Positions 23,901 through 35,300 of a stretch of 64,000 nucleotides of DNA are shown here, one piece after another (positions within the stretch are counted from its first letter, which is position 1; the number at the start of each line of letters is the position of its first letter). This DNA is from Limnomonas spitsbergensis (Eukaryota; Chlorophyta; Chlorophyceae; Chlamydomonadales): NCBI GenBank assembly GCA_037349105.1, contig JAYJMM010000123.1, positions 8,060,001 to 8,124,000 of the forward strand, given 5' to 3'. A program made the position numbers and the translations under genes. The notes under the pieces were generated by a model. The model was not told where the DNA came from, did no database searches, and saw only the letters and a list, made by a program, of their open reading frames with translations.

Positions 23901-26900
23901 CTCTCAGTACAGGACTGCTATACCCTGCACTGCTTGAAGCTGCCTCACCTACAAGTCAAGCACATCATGGCCTACAGTCGAGGGGGCCAGGTGCAACATG
24001 CCCTGTGGCTGGAACCATTGGCCAGCCAAGATTGTGGCCCCATCTAGGCAGTTGAGGCTCTACCCACCAGCCTGTCAAAGGTCATGGTCAGGTGCACAGT
24101 CAGCCTGGCTGCGCTGTTTCCTTCACTCTCACGACCCCCACGGGGCGTAGCTTTCTTCCTTTCTCGCAGTCTGCACACTGGAATAAACACAGGACACACA
24201 CGACTTGCACACCCTGCCACGCAAACTTACCCCCACTCCTTTACCCTCCTGACCTACGCCCCGCACACAACTGAGAAGAAGATTTCCGAGTTTTCCAGTC
24301 AGAATCCAGTCCAAGAATGCCCAAGGCTTTGTTCCCACAGACAGCAATCAAGCGCCCGACAATATACTTGGCCACGATTGGGCTGCGTGCAGGACCCCGA
24401 CTACCTAACCTCACCTCCAATTATAACGGGCACGTCTAAGCTGCCGAAGGTCTGCTGCAGCAAGCTAGCGACCTGTGGGGCGGTGGCGGGGAGAATACAC
24501 AATTACACAATTACTCAATTACACAATTGCTGGTAGCAGCAGCTCTATAATACCGTAGCTTACAAGGGATGAATTTCCACAAGATATATGAGTGTAGGAC
24601 AGCACCTGTTCCAGCTTGCCCCACTCGCTGCACGTGACCTGGCGGAGGGTCTCACGGCAGCATGGTCATGACTGATGAAGTGATGCAGAGATGACGTATA
24701 GAGGGTCTGATTCAAAGCACACAAGAAGTCAAACAGGTGCCCCCCCTACCCCCCCCCTCTCCCCCCCCCACCCTGCCCCGCACCCCCTCTCCCCCCGCCC
24801 CCCTGCCCTGCCCCCCCTCTCCCCCCAGCCCCCCAGCCCCGCCTCCCTCTCCCCCACCTCCTGACACAGCACTGCAGCCTGCAGCACTTTGACGTCCGGG
24901 TACAAAGGGTTCCAAAACAGGTGCGTGCACACTGCAGCCAGGAGAGGAGCAAACTGACAACAGCGTTCAGGAGGCTAGGCAAGATGTGATGGGGGGGGGG
25001 TACACACTGCAGCCAGTAGGGGAGGGAATGACAACAGCGGTAAGGAGGCTAGTCATTTACTCTTTTGTCGTGTGAGTGGGGGGGGGGGCACGTGCGAACA
25101 CGCTGCAGCCAGATACAAATCACGGAGGGTGATGCCGTAATAAGAACAGAAATAGGTGGGGCTCTTGTCCCCATGGACATGCACCAAGTAGCAGCCACAC
25201 TGATTGAAGGGAATGAAGGCAAGTGAAAAGATCAAGCGGCTGGCAGGAGGCAGGGAACGCGGCTGCTCCCTGCTCCCTGCCTCCTGCTCCCCTGTTCCCT
25301 GTCTCCTGCTCCCCTGCTTAACAAAAGCTTACGCTCCCCTGCTGGGCGCAAGCTAATGCTTCCCCCTGCCAGCAACCCTTAGCACACGTCTCACAGCTGC
25401 CAAGCCGCTGTACCCTGACTGACATCACTCTTACTTCCTGGGGTGAAGTGGTGAACCTGTGGTGAATAATCCAGGTGAGTAAAACTTCCGATGTTTGAAT
25501 TTCATACACATATACCGGTATTCAATGTTTTTCTCAATCCACAGGTCTGTCCCTGGCATTGGCCATTAGCCTGCAGTCCCCCCACCTGCCACTATCGGGC
25601 ATGCCCTGGATCAGTCCTCAAGCAGGACCACCAGCACTCTCTCCCTCCCGCCCCCACTCCCCCCCTCAACATTGGCCATTAGCCTGCAGTCCCCCCACCT
25701 GCCACTATCGGGCATGCACTAGGCAGGTGCTCCAGCAGAGCCACCAGCGCCCCCTCCTGCCGCTTGTCATACGTGTCCCACAGGCCGCCGCGTGCACCTC
25801 TAGCCCCTCTCAGACCTTGGAAGGGGAGAAACAAAGAACAAGGAGGGTTTAGGATATGGGTGTAGGGTCTAGGGTTTAAGGTCTAGGGTGGAAGGTGTTT
25901 GCACCTGTAAACTGTAGTGTCATGCAGCTGGCGAGGCCCAAGTAGGCTGGCAGGGTGCCTCGCCTTGCCACAGAGCACGAGCCAATGGCTGGGGCGAGAC
26001 ATGGGAAGTACTGTAGACGAGAGGTTGTACAGGTCAAAGGAGAATGGGGGATTCTGTTTGCGCCGGCCTCACCTTGCAGGCCAACAGGCAGCGAGCAGCG
26101 GGAGAATTCAAAGCCTCGGTTGCCGATGGGACGGAACATGGACGTCCGGTAAAACAGCGCACATCCCTCTGGCGGTCCCGTAGGCCCGTCAAGAAGCTGC
26201 AGATAAGGGGGCCGGAAAATAGGAAAGTGTGGGAGCAGGGAGGGGCATAAAATATAAGTGTGGGAGCAGGGAGGGGCAGAAAATAGAAAAGTTTGCAAGC
26301 AGGGAGGGCCGGAAAATAGAAAAGTGTGCAAGCAGGTGGTGGTCGGCTGCTCGGCTGGTTGCCCGGCAGTCTTCAAGAGATGGCTTGCTGAGCATTAAAG
26401 CAAGTACTGGCTATGCCACCACTGACGCAGCCATTGACGGATATGGTGACAATGCAAGGCCCGGAGCATGCCGTGGGCTTTGACCATAAATTTTACTTTT
26501 CAACACACATGACAAAAACCCTTGAGGGGAGGCCTGACGATGCGTATCAGCTCCTTTTTTGCCTGTATTTTGTCCAGGCTTATTGCGTGTGCGTGTTTGT
26601 GTGAATCTGTGTGGGACTATGAGGTCGGGGCACAGCGTGCGCACCTGGCGAGGTTGGAACCAGCCCTTAAAGCCCAGCAAGGCAAAGAGGGGTTCAAGCT
26701 CCACTTTGAAAACTTTGTTCTCGACCTCCTGCAGTGATATAGAGGGATGGGGAGGTGGGATCAGGATGCGGGGATAGGGCGGGATGGGGAGGCGGGGTCA
26801 TGACATGGGGAGAGGGCGGGGATAGGCGGGATGGGGAGGTGGGGTCAAGACATGGGGATAGGGCGGGATGGGGAGGTGGGGTCAAGACATGGGGATAGGG

Positions 26901-29160
26901 CGGGGATAGGGCGGGATGGGGAGGTGGGGTCAGGATGCGAGGATAGACCGGGAAGGGGAGGCAGGGTCAAGAAATGGGGATAGGGGGGGATAGAGCGGGA
27001 TGGGGAGGCGGGTTCAAGACATGGGAATAGGGTGGGATGGGGAGGTGGGCTCAAGACATGGGAATAGGGGGGAAAAGGGAGGTCAAGAATGGAGGGACGG
27101 GGGAGAGGTGGGGGGGGGTCGGGATCAAGAATCATGACCCGCAGACATGAGGCCTGCGGGCTACAAGCCATGCAAAGCCACCAATTAGTTGTAAAGGACC
27201 TGTTTGGTGTACGTATTCCTTCCAGACATGCCCGCTGAGAGAGCCCTCACGCCTGATCATGGTGGTGCCTGCAAAGGCAGTTTCTGCAAAGCTTATGAGA
27301 CCTCACAAACTACCCCGTAGATTTGATTTGCCTTCCCTCGGCCATTAAAACATGATTTATTTTTATGCTGCCCTCAGGAAGACTGTCGACAAAAACTCCG
27401 CATATTTAACTGAAAACTGTCGTCTTCAATCGATCATTAGTGAATCTGTGGATCCCTCACCCCAAACAAGGTTAATTATGAGGGAAGGAAAAGCAAATCT
27501 ACAGTACCACATGCTACATGTATGCCTACACCATCACCTGTAGGCATACGAGATCGCAATCATACTGCCTCAGCTCTTGTTGCAGCTTCTTGCTTCTTGT
27601 TGGCCATTCTAGGAACTGATCCTTACAGTACGCATGGTGGCTGCAGGCACGTCGTTTGCGCAAGGCAACAGAGGGGCATGGGTGGACCGTTAGTGGAGGA
27701 CATGGGGATCCTTCTGCCATCCTTACAGATGGGCGAATGACAAGGCATGCTGTTCGCAACCGATTTGCATGCAACAGCTCCGCGAAACACCCCAGCTCAT
27801 GCCATGGCCTGCATTCATTCCTAGGCTAGGGTGTGCAGGACTGCGCACCCTCCGACCGCGTATTTGTTGGCAAGGATGTTGTACGTCAAGATTTTCAACT
27901 GGTGAGGTGCGGATGAGGGCTGCGAGGTCGCTCCAGGCACGACAACGGTCCGGCTGGATGTCGTCGGCTTGATGTAGGTCCTTAATTTTGACCACGCCCT
28001 CATCACTGCACAGGTAAACCTCCAAAATTATGAGAGTTTCAAGGCTATCCACTTGGCTATAGTTGAGATTGATGTTGCTCCACCAGTCGCGATTGGTGTT
28101 CACTTCGACAAAACCGAATAACCGGTTTCACGAACCGTTTCACACCACTGGTTGATCGTGATCGGATCCGGTGATCGGATCTGGGGATCCCCTGTCTGGG
28201 TGGCTGGGTCTGAATGCCATCCATCAGCCCACTGTCAGATTTTTGCGATATATCTCAGGGCTTGTCTGAGGTTGTACCCTACAACGTGTCAATGACATTA
28301 CACCTCTGGGCCCTGCTCAAAAAGGCTCGGCCGCGTAAACCCTACAACGTGTGAGAGACCAACCAAGGTGAAACCCGAGGCCAGTTGAGAGACAGCCACA
28401 GAGGCCCAACCGTAGGTACGTATGGTCCATGCCCTTTCGTTCAAACCCTTAACCCTGTGGACATGTGGGTCCCATTCGCCTTATGTAGTCCCAGATGTAG
28501 ACACATGGGTCACATGCTCTCTCTGTCACATGCCTGAATTCAGCTTCCGTCATGTTGCGGCAGTCATCCTCAACATTGACACAGGGCGTAATGCCGCATG
28601 GCTTGATTGAGTGTCATGCAAAAAATACCCATCAACCTTCACCTTAAAGTTAGATAGGAGGCCGTGAGATTGGAGGCTTTGATTTTAAAATGGCACATCA
28701 ATCAATTCCTCTCACCAACGGTCCTCCGTCTCTCCCCCTGTGTTATTGACATTACACCTCTGGGCCCTGCTTAAATAAAGCTCGGCCACGTCGGCAAAGA
28801 CGCCTCTCCCCCTGTGTAGATTGCCGGGCTCCGTATTCCCTCCCCATAAACACAGCAGGGGGTCCTGGCTGCTACATGGTCCTGGCTGTGCATGGTTGCT
28901 GGAATTGTTCAGCAGGGCCTGGCGCCCAGCGGGTATACATCATTCTAAACCAGGATCATTCAACATATTCCAATGTACTTACATTTCATTGCATGGTTGT
29001 TTTCGATCTGTCGTAGCGTTACCCCTGCTAGCAGTCGTGTGACACCGGTAAACAAGACATGGATCACACTGCTACCTGCAGGCCCTTCTTTTTGTGAAGA
29101 CTCACTTAGTGGCAAGTAGTCACACACCAATATGTCAACCATGTTTTTGAAATCTGAGAC
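17958..29160 (-). CDS. CCR4/nocturnin-type exonuclease-endonuclease-phosphatase (EEP) protein, 5' end unresolved
   Basis: Fourteen exons fit in phase (5' to 3'): 29160-29076, 28005-27849, 27640-27538, 26728-26645, 26196-26073, 25946-25905, 25815-25699, 24931-24858, 24638-24606, 24472-24415, 23735-23686, 19863-19663, 18938-18880, 18246-17958. They give about 491 residues. EEP-fold motifs come in the right order: QLKILTYNILANKYA, VCLQEVE (catalytic Glu on the LQE motif, split by an intron), EGCALFYRTSMF, VCTHLFWNPLYPDVK, IIGGDFNS (catalytic Asp/Asn), SGVYELMSKGS, SFAGCLDYVWLS and PSDHLAMG (catalytic Asp/His). Such proteins are Mg-dependent and either shorten mRNA poly(A) tails or cleave related phosphodiester/phosphate substrates; which is not decided here. 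Translation could begin at ATG 28003, but exon 29160-29076 (VSDFKNMVDILVCDYL) joins in phase, so the true start is probably further upstream. Intron 11 is 3.8 kb and holds a 78-bp array. Confidence 0.88.
18825..18885. repeat. Duplicated donor edge in EEP-gene intron
   Basis: CACCATCCACACCCTCACAC and a neighbouring near copy duplicate the junction of exon 18938-18880. On the minus strand GGATG followed by GTGAGTGCGGGTGTGAGG is repeated as GGATG followed by GTGCGTACGGGTGTGAGG about 26 bp further into the intron. Confidence 0.7.
19155..19222. repeat. GCGGT-type microsatellite
   Basis: GTGCGGTGCGGTGCGGTACG and variants, with a 5-bp period, in the intron between exons 19863-19663 and 18938-18880 of the EEP gene. 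Confidence 0.8.
20074..20229. repeat. Hairpin (inverted repeat) element, arms about 41 bp
   Basis: The left arm 20074-20114 (AAGGGGCCTGTCACTAGGGG...) and right arm 20189-20229 are near-perfect reverse complements. They flank a 74-bp spacer. The size (about 156 bp), terminal inverted repeats and absence of coding suggest a MITE-like or foldback element in intron 11 of the EEP gene. No clear target-site duplication was seen. Confidence 0.8.
21042..23152. repeat. 78-bp minisatellite, about 27 copies, with 468-bp higher-order repeat
   Basis: The unit begins GTGGATGGAGACATCAACCT and contains GGCCACCTTTGACAGGCCCC. Unit starts run from 21078 to 23106 in exact 78-bp steps. Variants CCACTGC (22004 and 22472) and GATAGGCC (near 22064 and 22532) recur exactly 468 bp apart, that is, six units. 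This shows a block of six units was duplicated. As 78 is a multiple of 3, two minus frames (779 and 739 codons) and one plus frame (674 codons) stay open. It lies inside intron 11 of the EEP gene. Confidence 0.95.
23455..23590 (+). repeat. Dispersed repeat family C, copy
   Basis: GGGGTTCATTCCCACGCCAC, GGCCGTTTTGGTTGCTTGGT, CCTAGTTTATCTGGTGCTCA, AACCGGTTTGCGG and CATGCATCAAGC. It lies in EEP-gene intron 11 beside the 78-bp array. Reverse partial ends of the same family occur at 19075-19110, 19928-19975 and 37565-37615. Confidence 0.8.
24735..24857. repeat. C-rich low-complexity tract abutting a donor
   Basis: CCCCCTCTCCCCCC-type repeats, with CCCTGCC and CCCCAGCC variants, start directly at the donor of exon 24931-24858 (GAG followed by GTGGGGG on the minus strand) of the EEP gene. 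Confidence 0.75.
25001..25112. repeat. Two copies of an exon's acceptor edge (EEP gene)
   Basis: ACACTGCAGCCAG at the acceptor of exon 24931-24858 recurs at 25003-25016 and near 25098-25112. Each is preceded by a G-run and followed by AGGGGAGGGAATGACAACAG-like sequence. On the minus strand each copy restores CTGGCTGCAG, a usable acceptor. Confidence 0.75.
25558..25603. repeat. 46-bp copy of an exon's donor edge (EEP gene)
   Basis: ATTGGCCATTAGCCTGCAGT through CTATCGGGCATGC is essentially identical to 25671-25716, which holds the 3' end of exon 25815-25699 and its donor. The separation is 113 bp, and the flanking ACCACCAGC/GCCACCAGC is also duplicated. Confidence 0.88.
26228..26336. repeat. 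Tandem repeat of about 35 bp (GGGAGGGGC...AAAATA)
   Basis: Three to four copies of GTGTGGGAGCAGGGAGGGGC with AAAATA-AAAGT joints, in the intron upstream of exon 26196-26073 of the EEP gene. Confidence 0.75.
26740..27118. repeat. G-rich tandem repeat abutting an acceptor (EEP gene)
   Basis: About ten imperfect copies of GGGATGGGGAGGTGGGGTCA followed by AGACATGGGGATAGGGC. The array begins about 10 bp from the acceptor of exon 26728-26645. It has several closely spaced GGG/GGGG runs on the plus strand, so G-quadruplex formation is plausible. Confidence 0.85.
28288..28338 (+). repeat. Dispersed repeat family A, copy
   Basis: GTCAATGACATTACACCTCT then GGGCCCTGCTCAAAAAGGCT and CGGCCGCGT. This copy is close to consensus, in the first mapped intron of the EEP gene. 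Confidence 0.85.
28744..28800 (+). repeat. Dispersed repeat family A, copy (CACGTCGGCAA subtype)
   Basis: ATTGACATTACACCTCTGGG then CCTGCTTAAATAAAGCTCGG and CCACGTCGGCAAA. Confidence 0.8.
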
Positions 29161-29772
29161 CTGCAATGAGATGGAAGACCGGTATGATGCTCATGTTGCT
29201 TAAGATTGATGTTGTTTTCTTGTCATATGGCGGTTAACGTTGCCTGCCAGTTACATACAATTTTACCATAATTATGGAAACGTTTCGGGCAAAGACTTTG
29301 ACAGGAAACAATATTCTCCCTCAAAGTACTTCTCTGTACATTTCATTCATCACGGTCAGTATCTGTACCCTGTTTCAGTACGCTCAACATTGGTAGTGAT
29401 ATACCGGAGGAAATGTCTTGCTCAGCACAGGTCTCGAGCATTCAAGTGGTTGCATCACAACTTCAAAATATTGCCATGTCCCAGCCAAATTTATCCCTCG
29501 CAATTTCCAGACTTGATCATGGGTCAAATGTCTAGCCCAGTACCCAACAACGTGAAGCCACTTGCAATGAACGAGCGCTTTTGCCGGAGTACTGGCTAAA
29601 AGCAAAAACAATCACCAAGATGAAGAGGACAATTGTGGGGCGGAGGCAAGCTGTCCCTAAACACAAGCCCCAAAAAGGGTCCCGGCCCCAACCAACTCAA
29701 CCTCATGCTACCTCCCTGCAATTATAATACAAACATGCTAGCCGTAACTATGCATAAACGCCAGCGCGCTAC
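29161..29772. other. Region between CHLP 3' end and mapped EEP exons
   Basis: CHLP and the EEP gene are in tandem on the minus strand, so this short interval must hold the CHLP 3' UTR plus the EEP promoter and any missing 5' exon. The minus frame 29384-29611 (containing LVHCKWLHVVGYWARHL) is open and could be such an exon, but it has no family match or clear start. Confidence 0.4.
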
Positions 29773-32332
29773 TTATGCCAAGACGCGCTTCTCGTTGGCC
29801 TTGGATCCGAAGGTGATGTTCAGGCCATCTCCTGTTCTCAACGCATTGGCGCGCAGCAAGCATGACACGGTCCGCACAAGCAGCTTGATGTCATCAACGG
29901 GGTTGCCGGGGACCACAGTCTTGTACAAGTACGAGTCGAAGGTCATCTTCTGCACGTAGTTGTCCTCGCACAGGTCCACGAAGGCCTCGCGGGCGGGGTT
30001 GGACCTGCAGCAAGGACAAAGACAGAGAGCGTCATGACCAGAATCTTGGGCAGCGTTGGGTAAAGAAATATGCCTGCTCATGGGTGACGGCCCACCAAAC
30101 ATCCTGAAGCTTAAGGAACAAAGGCAGGCAAAGGGTAGGCAGGGACAGGCAGACGAGAAAGGTGGGCAAGAGACCGACACAGGAGGAAAGGACAACTTTC
30201 GCAGTCATATCAACAGAGATGGCATTTACATCTACAACACAGATAGCACCATTTAGTAGGGACAAAACTTCAGGGAGAGCTTAGGGCCTGACCTGTAGAA
30301 GACCTTCTGCAGGATATCCAGGACCTTGTACGTGGTCCAGTACTTTCGGTCCCACTTGTCAAGGTAGCTGCGGATGGCGCCCTCTCCGCACATCTTCGTC
30401 CCGTTGGCAGACGCCTCTACAATGGCCTCAGCACACATGCGTCCGCTCTTGGCCGCAAAGTAAATGCCCTCTCCGGAGCACTTTGTCACATAGCCAGCTG
30501 CGTCACCCACCAGGGCGATGCGGCCCTGGCAGCGCTTGGGCCGAGGGTGCTCAGGGATGGGGTGGGCCTCCACACGGATGATCTTCCCGCCCTCAGTCTT
30601 GACAGAGGCGCGGTCGCGGGTGGCCTGCTGGTACTGCTTAATGGCCGTCTTGTTGACGACGGTTCCGGTGCCGACAGCCACGTGGTCGTACTTGGGGAAC
30701 ACCCAGCCGTAGAAGTCGGGGGAGACATCGTCACCCACATACATCTCTGCGAGGTTCTCGTAGTACTTCATCTTGTCGTCAGGGATGCGGATGCGCTCCT
30801 GCAGACATGCAGGCACCACATACACAGCCTAAGACAGTGCAGGGCTAAACAAAGGAGAGGAAAGGTTACTGTACCCCCCTCTTGATGACAGCATGACGAT
30901 ACCTCTCCCTAAATGGGCCGGAGGGTACTCCTGATGTCTGTACCTCCTTCAGGCAACAGGTCCCATGCACTATTTATTTTATAAAAAGCATTTCACTAGG
31001 GGATGGCTATGTGATCCCTGCACTGTCTGCCCCACACTCCGGCAAGCAACCCCCCCCCCATATCAGCAAGCAGCAAGGCTACCCATCCCAGCCACTTGAT
31101 GTAAGCACCAGCTTTGCACCTGGAAGGCGATGGCATAGTCGCACTCTCCAGCATCGATGTCCTTGGCCACACGGCTGTTGGCGCCATCAGCACCGATGAC
31201 CAGGTCCACCTCCATGCTCTTGGGGATGCCGACCTTGCCGCCCTCACCGTAGTCGTTGTAGTGAAGGGTGATGGGGTCATCCTTGTTGCTGGTCTTGTCC
31301 AGCTTCATCATCAGGCCGTTCAGGATCTGCCGGGGGAAAGCAGTGAGTAGGGCAGTCAGCAGGTGAGGGTATCGTACTGTCGTCATTGTCACCAATCTTG
31401 AGTGGCTTCATCAACATGACGTTCAGGATTGTGCACAGGAACAGTAGAAGACAGTCAGACGTGAGTGTCGTAGGAAACCGCACTGCCAGGCATGCATGTC
31501 CTGGACTAGTGGGGTGCAAAAATAACCAGACATGGAGGGCCGGGTTCTAGGGACCACACAGGGAATTACTCGAGGTTTCTGGAGCCATGGCGGGGCTTTC
31601 AAGGCTCACCTTTGCTCCGTTCTTCTCGGCACGCTTGCGCAGGTAGTCGTCGAAGACCTCACGGCGGCACATGCCAATCCACTCGGTATCGGACAGCGTC
31701 TGGCCGACATCAACCTCCTTGTTAGAGGGCGAGATCATCTTCATCTTTGTGACCTTCCTGTCAATGATTTCCATAGGCAGGTTGAACTCGTCGACCATGC
31801 AGATGGGGATGGCACCTCCGCAAGGCTGCAGCACATATCAGAGTAGGTACCGGGAGTTAGTAATGGAAGCAAAGATTGTCGGACAGAGGAAAATCTACAA
31901 GTCATTCATTCCACAAGTGTCAATGCCCTCAAGATCTCAAATGATGTCCAATCCTTGTCATACCTTGCAGTTGTCCATCTTTCGCTCGATGAGGTAAGTC
32001 TCAATTCCAGCCGCGGCCAGGGTCTCGGCAGCACAAGCTCCAGAAGGACCTCCACCTACAACAGCGACACGCAGAGGGCGGTCCAGAGTTTGTCCATCCC
32101 TGAAGGCGCTGACGGTTTGTAGGGCGCCCCGAGATGCCACTCCATTCTTAAAGGAGCCGGGGGCAGTGGAGATCTGCAGGGGTGACTTGGAGCTGCTGCT
32201 GGGTACAACTGCAGACACCTTGCGTCCAGCAGGCTTGAATGACACGAAAGCCTTGGCATGGACATTCTGCTGGGCAGCCTGTCGGGTACCAGTAGCAGAG
32301 TGCGTGCGGTTGAGTGCGGTAGAGAACGCCAT
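29773..32332 (-). CDS. CHLP: Geranylgeranyl diphosphate/chlorophyll reductase, plastid precursor
   Basis: Five exons (32332-31964, 31825-31610, 31326-31120, 30798-30293, 30004-29773) splice in frame to 509 residues. The enzyme reduces the geranylgeranyl group to phytyl, on the diphosphate or on geranylgeranyl-chlorophyll, supplying chlorophyll and tocopherol synthesis in the plastid. The first about 80 residues are Ser/Ala/Lys/Arg-rich, as expected of a transit peptide. The FAD-binding motif VAVVGGGPSGACAAETLA follows at about 88-105. NCKPCGGAIP spans the first junction, then VIGADGANSRVA, VGDAAGYVTKCSGEGIY and, near the C terminus, MTFDSYLYK. The length agrees with plant and algal CHLP plus a long transit peptide. 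ATG 32332 is chosen over an upstream ATG at 32371 because it begins the typical transit sequence MAFSTALNR. Intron 2 contains a decayed copy of the exon-3 acceptor edge. Confidence 0.97.
31400..31436. repeat. Copy of CHLP exon-3 acceptor edge in intron 2
   Basis: GGCTTCATCAACATGACGTT then CAGGATTGTGCAC resembles the start of exon 3 (AGCTTCATCATCAGGCCGTT then CAGGATCTGC, 31300-31329). On the minus strand it would read ILNVMLMKP against ILNGLMMKLD in the exon. Confidence 0.75.
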
Positions 32333-35300
32333 TTCTGCTCTTGGAAGTGGTGTTCTAGTGTTCAACAGCAAGTAAGGTACATAACTTTCTCAAAACTCTG
32401 ACATATGATCGGTCGGATCAGGTAAGCCCTAGGTTTTAAGCCAGCAACAACGCCACAACATACAGCCACGGCCCTCATATGATAGCATCCATCTTAGCCA
32501 CGCATTTCGTTGCATCTCTTGTCGATCGGACCAACCGGCGTCTTCGTGTACTTTCAAAATTCTGCTGCAAGTCTATTTCCCAAGAATACTGTTGACGCCA
32601 TGCCCGGATTATGAGTGTGAGATGCCGCGACGGAGCAGACTTGAGTGGTAATGGTGCGTGTGTCCTGCCAATATCCGGACTGACGTCAAGAAATGGCGAA
32701 AGACCAGTAGCTCGGACCTCCTTGCGCTAGACCCCAACAATGGACAGTACCGGTAGTATTGGATCAAATGCCGGCATTGAGCCTTCATGCACCTGGTTTT
32801 CTGCGTTGTTGCTACAAGGTCTCATGTAATGCATGCTGGGCTGTTAGGGAGAATTGACAATCTGCGGCAAATTAACCCTTCGTTGCCATGCAGTATGATT
32901 GCGCCGTATATGCCTGCATGTGTTGAATGCTTTCCGTTTTTAACTACCATAACTTATTTTGCTCACCCGAAGGTGCATTCTCTGCTGCATGGATTGTTTC
33001 CCTCCTTCATAGTCATGTAAAGATGCATGCTGTCTTTTCTTGAACAATCTGCCATGCCAGTTAGGAAATGCATGCTGCCTTAATTGCAGTGGTAGGGCAT
33101 GTGCATCATGGCATGTGTACAAGGATACGGTACACATGCATGTATGCAAATGCTTCTAGTCTGATGCAGCATCTCTGCACTCATACCTTGCCTATATTCT
33201 GGCAGCTTGCGGGCCAGCATTCGCCTTGACTGTCACCTAGCGCATCACTTGCTTACTGGCTGCTGATGTTGTTGCATCTCTCCTTAGATGAGCATGCATG
33301 CTCGCATTCCTCTGTCCATTATTGTGCATGTTTGTGGTACACCCAGTGTCGCCTGTCATGGGCCAGTATCTACCATGCATGCATACAGTTACTTTAAACA
33401 GTACTATAAAGCGCATCAATGCATGGCTATTTTGCCCTCCTTCATTTATTGTGGTGCAACGTCTTGCCATGCTCGTTGCTAGGCATGCAAATGGCACACA
33501 ACTCGTTGTGCATACTTATCATGTTTGCTCTTAAATTTATGCGTGTCAATTAAAAATGGTCATACCGTGTATGTCTTTTGCCTTTGCCCGAGGCAACATA
33601 TTTTTGTTATTTTAACTGCATGGTCCTTATCTCTGGTCTTGATTGAGGCATAGTAGCATTATTAAGCCACAGGGGCCATCTAAAGTGTGATGCTAATCTG
33701 TGAAGCTTCTTTCATGGAAAACTGGCGCGAGGCCAGCGAGATGAGGCGTAGCAACTGCAGGGATTGGTGGGAACTGGGAACGAATACAGCATCATGATAA
33801 CAATACCGGTGTGGGAATATGCTTGCTCCGTGCGGCCAATTAACATAAAAAGGTGCAAAGACGTTCACGGCAGGTCGGGCCAGGCTTGTGCCATGCATTG
33901 TAAGGGCCTTTCTCAAGGAATATGGAAGAGGATCGTGCAGAGAAGGATCCCTTTGTCCCAAGCATTGAGGACGAGATTAAAGTCGTCTGGCTGCCAACTA
34001 AGGTAGCCATTTTCATGTTCCATATTGCCCGACGGGGCACTTTTCGGTGGATGAGAAAGCATCAGTTGGGGATCACTTTAGGAGAGGGCTGGCCAATGCA
34101 TAGCACCCTCATGAGAACTGAGGGCCATCTACCTCGAAGCTTGGCATGATGCCATTCAGAAGTCTATACCAGGGCGTTCACGCACCCTTGGCTTGAACCT
34201 TCACACACTACATGGAGCTGTTTTCCTCTGGAATTGTGCCGTGGCAAGAATATTTCCAGGGATTCAACCCTGTCTACGAGGTGAACCCCATTGAACTGAA
34301 TGAAAGAGAAAACCTTGAACATTTGGGGAAGGGAAGAGGCTTCGAGGAAAGATACCCCACACAATACTCAGGCCAACCACTAGCCCATGGTGACCATACA
34401 AAAGCTAGATTACACCGTTGCACATGACGAGCGGCTGACATAGGATATGTGTATGGCTGCACCTTGGATGAGGGTGCTGGATCCCACGTTCCTGTCCCCT
34501 CACATGGAAGGCTAGCAAGGCTGCACCATGGTCCTAGCTGTGCATGGTAGCTGGAATTGAGCTTACACATCCCCAACCAGCCCCACACGGTCGACCCATC
34601 AGGGGCCAGCGAGCATGCACCATCCTATATGGCTACATGTGACTAACGTGCCAAGGCCTAGGCGATGGGCTAGGCCCAAGGCTTGGCAATGGCTTGGCTA
34701 GGCCCATGGAAATTGGAAAGCATCGGCAAAGGAACCCTGAAACTCGATTACCGTAATGCTAGCATATGGGAACTGAAGGAAATCTCCATTAAGCCTGCTT
34801 CTAGGGGCTCAAAGTTGATTGAGGTTTGAGCTCTACCACCCCCAACATTCCTATTTTTGAGAATGTGGTCTAGCAGCATGGGCATAGCCTTCGACACCAG
34901 ATATAACAAATTACTTTGGAGGCAGCTGATCAAACACGTGGCCTTGCCAGGCAAGGCCACTTCGTTCATGGCCGAGACAAAATCCTAACGTACACCAGCC
35001 CCCTCAACGTGACACTGCAATCATTCCAAAATCCATTTCGCTCAAAAATTCCTGAAAGGCCCTTTGCTTCTAATAAGCAAAAGAAGCGCACTTTGTTGAT
35101 TGTGTAACAACCAGGTTGACTAACCTCAAACAACCAAGTCCCTAGCATCAGTCCCCATTCACACTCATGCCATCAAGTACCCAGAAAAACAATTTAACTG
35201 TCAAATTGTCCGTTGACCATGATGGTCGAAGCAGATGTCTTTTTATTCGTATCAGCAGCCACAGGATATTGAGAAATACCTCACACCGGTACCAGCCATC

